From Akkermansiaceae bacterium (GTDB lineage: Bacteria > Verrucomicrobiota > Verrucomicrobiia > Verrucomicrobiales > Akkermansiaceae): a DNA stretch of 32,057 bases. How positions within the stretch are numbered: position 1 is the first letter of the stretch; the number at the start of each line of letters is the position of its first letter. The notes beneath the pieces are model-generated. The model did no database searches and was not told the DNA's origin. It saw only the letters and a list, made by a program, of their open reading frames with translations. Made by a program: the position numbers and the translations under genes. Shown here in pieces: positions 31,916 through 32,057 of this stretch. The stretch lies in NCBI GenBank assembly GCA_021202525.1, contig JAJQCV010000019.1, positions 1-32,057 on the forward strand. Direction: 5' to 3'.

Positions 31916-32057
31916 ATGAAAAAGCTCCTTTGTACCATTTGCCTGGGCATAGCCTCCCTGACAGCTGCCGTTTCCGCGGCAACTATCGAGCTGATGCCGG
32001 AAATCACCACCATCGCCCGGCAGGGCTACAATTCCGCAGGACGTCTTGCCAACAACA
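31916..32057 (+). CDS. Exported protein, N-terminal 47 codons only
   Basis: The start MKKLLCTICLGIASLTAAVSA is a textbook signal peptide: two lysines, a hydrophobic core, and a V-S-A cleavage site near residue 21-22. The mature part begins ATIELMPEITTIARQGYNSAG and runs off the window. There is no lipobox. No family can be assigned from this fragment. The paired palindromes upstream suggest that the gene is regulated. Confidence 0.75.
   Translation, partial: MKKLLCTICLGIASLTAAVSAATIELMPEITTIARQGYNSAGRLANN

Noticed and set aside
31747..32013. 88-codon minus-strand frame at the right end
   Set aside because: It overlaps the signal-peptide start of the plus-strand exported protein and the palindromic region, and has no family signal.

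Overview
The window is a GC-rich, gene-dense bacterial chromosome segment. The gene mix points to a host-glycan degrader of the Verrucomicrobiota, most like Akkermansia. It has a sulfatase, a secreted GH20 beta-hexosaminidase, glucosamine-6-phosphate deaminase and a YhcH-family sugar protein, together with core genes of TlyA, KhpA, RlmI and MenC type. The genus is inferred from gene content and was not tested by a database search. I saw no rRNA, tRNA, insertion sequence or CRISPR array.

Layout. 1-1.45 kb: 3' part of a sulfatase. 1.5-4.35 kb: minus-strand genes for an acyltransferase-3 membrane protein, a GNAT acetyltransferase, an unrecognised 143-residue protein and hypoxanthine phosphoribosyltransferase. 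4.65-7.2 kb: a plus-strand pair for homoserine dehydrogenase and aspartate kinase (aspartate-family amino acids). 7.6-8.4 kb: a GNAT-YoaP fusion. 8.7-11.9 kb: a 1063-residue AsmA-like protein. 12.1-14.35 kb: pirin, a DUF2062 membrane protein and TlyA, whose 3' end carries an apparent one-base frameshift. 14.4-15.5 kb: a decayed nitroreductase gene behind a DJ-1/PfpI gene. 16.1-16.8 kb: nagB. 17.2-23.8 kb: two RlmI-type methyltransferases flank a candidate small RNA, khpA and a full-length phage tail (T7 gp12/nozzle-type) protein gene with no other phage gene near it; an RmlD-like reductase overlaps the second methyltransferase. 23.9-31.6 kb: a MenC-like enolase-superfamily enzyme, GH20, a small exported protein, a MATE transporter, a cytoplasmic alpha-amylase and a YhcH protein. 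The end holds the first 47 codons of an exported protein, preceded by two copies of a 16-bp near-palindrome.

How the genes fit together. Sulfatase, GH20, NagB and possibly YhcH form a route for removing sulfate, releasing GlcNAc and taking GlcN6P into glycolysis. hom-lysC is a biosynthetic operon. DJ-1 plus nitroreductase was probably a stress or electrophile-response pair that has lost its second member.

The most notable observations are: (1) the orphan but apparently intact phage nozzle-like gene; (2) an unassigned RNA of about 110 nt with a good promoter, three helices and a strong terminator; (3) promoters of hpt, hom, nagB and GH20 whose -10 boxes all end 10-12 nt before the ATG, implying near-leaderless mRNAs; (4) the tlyA frameshift in a C6 run; (5) the paired palindromes before the last gene. 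All promoter, terminator and RNA calls were made by eye from sequence patterns.
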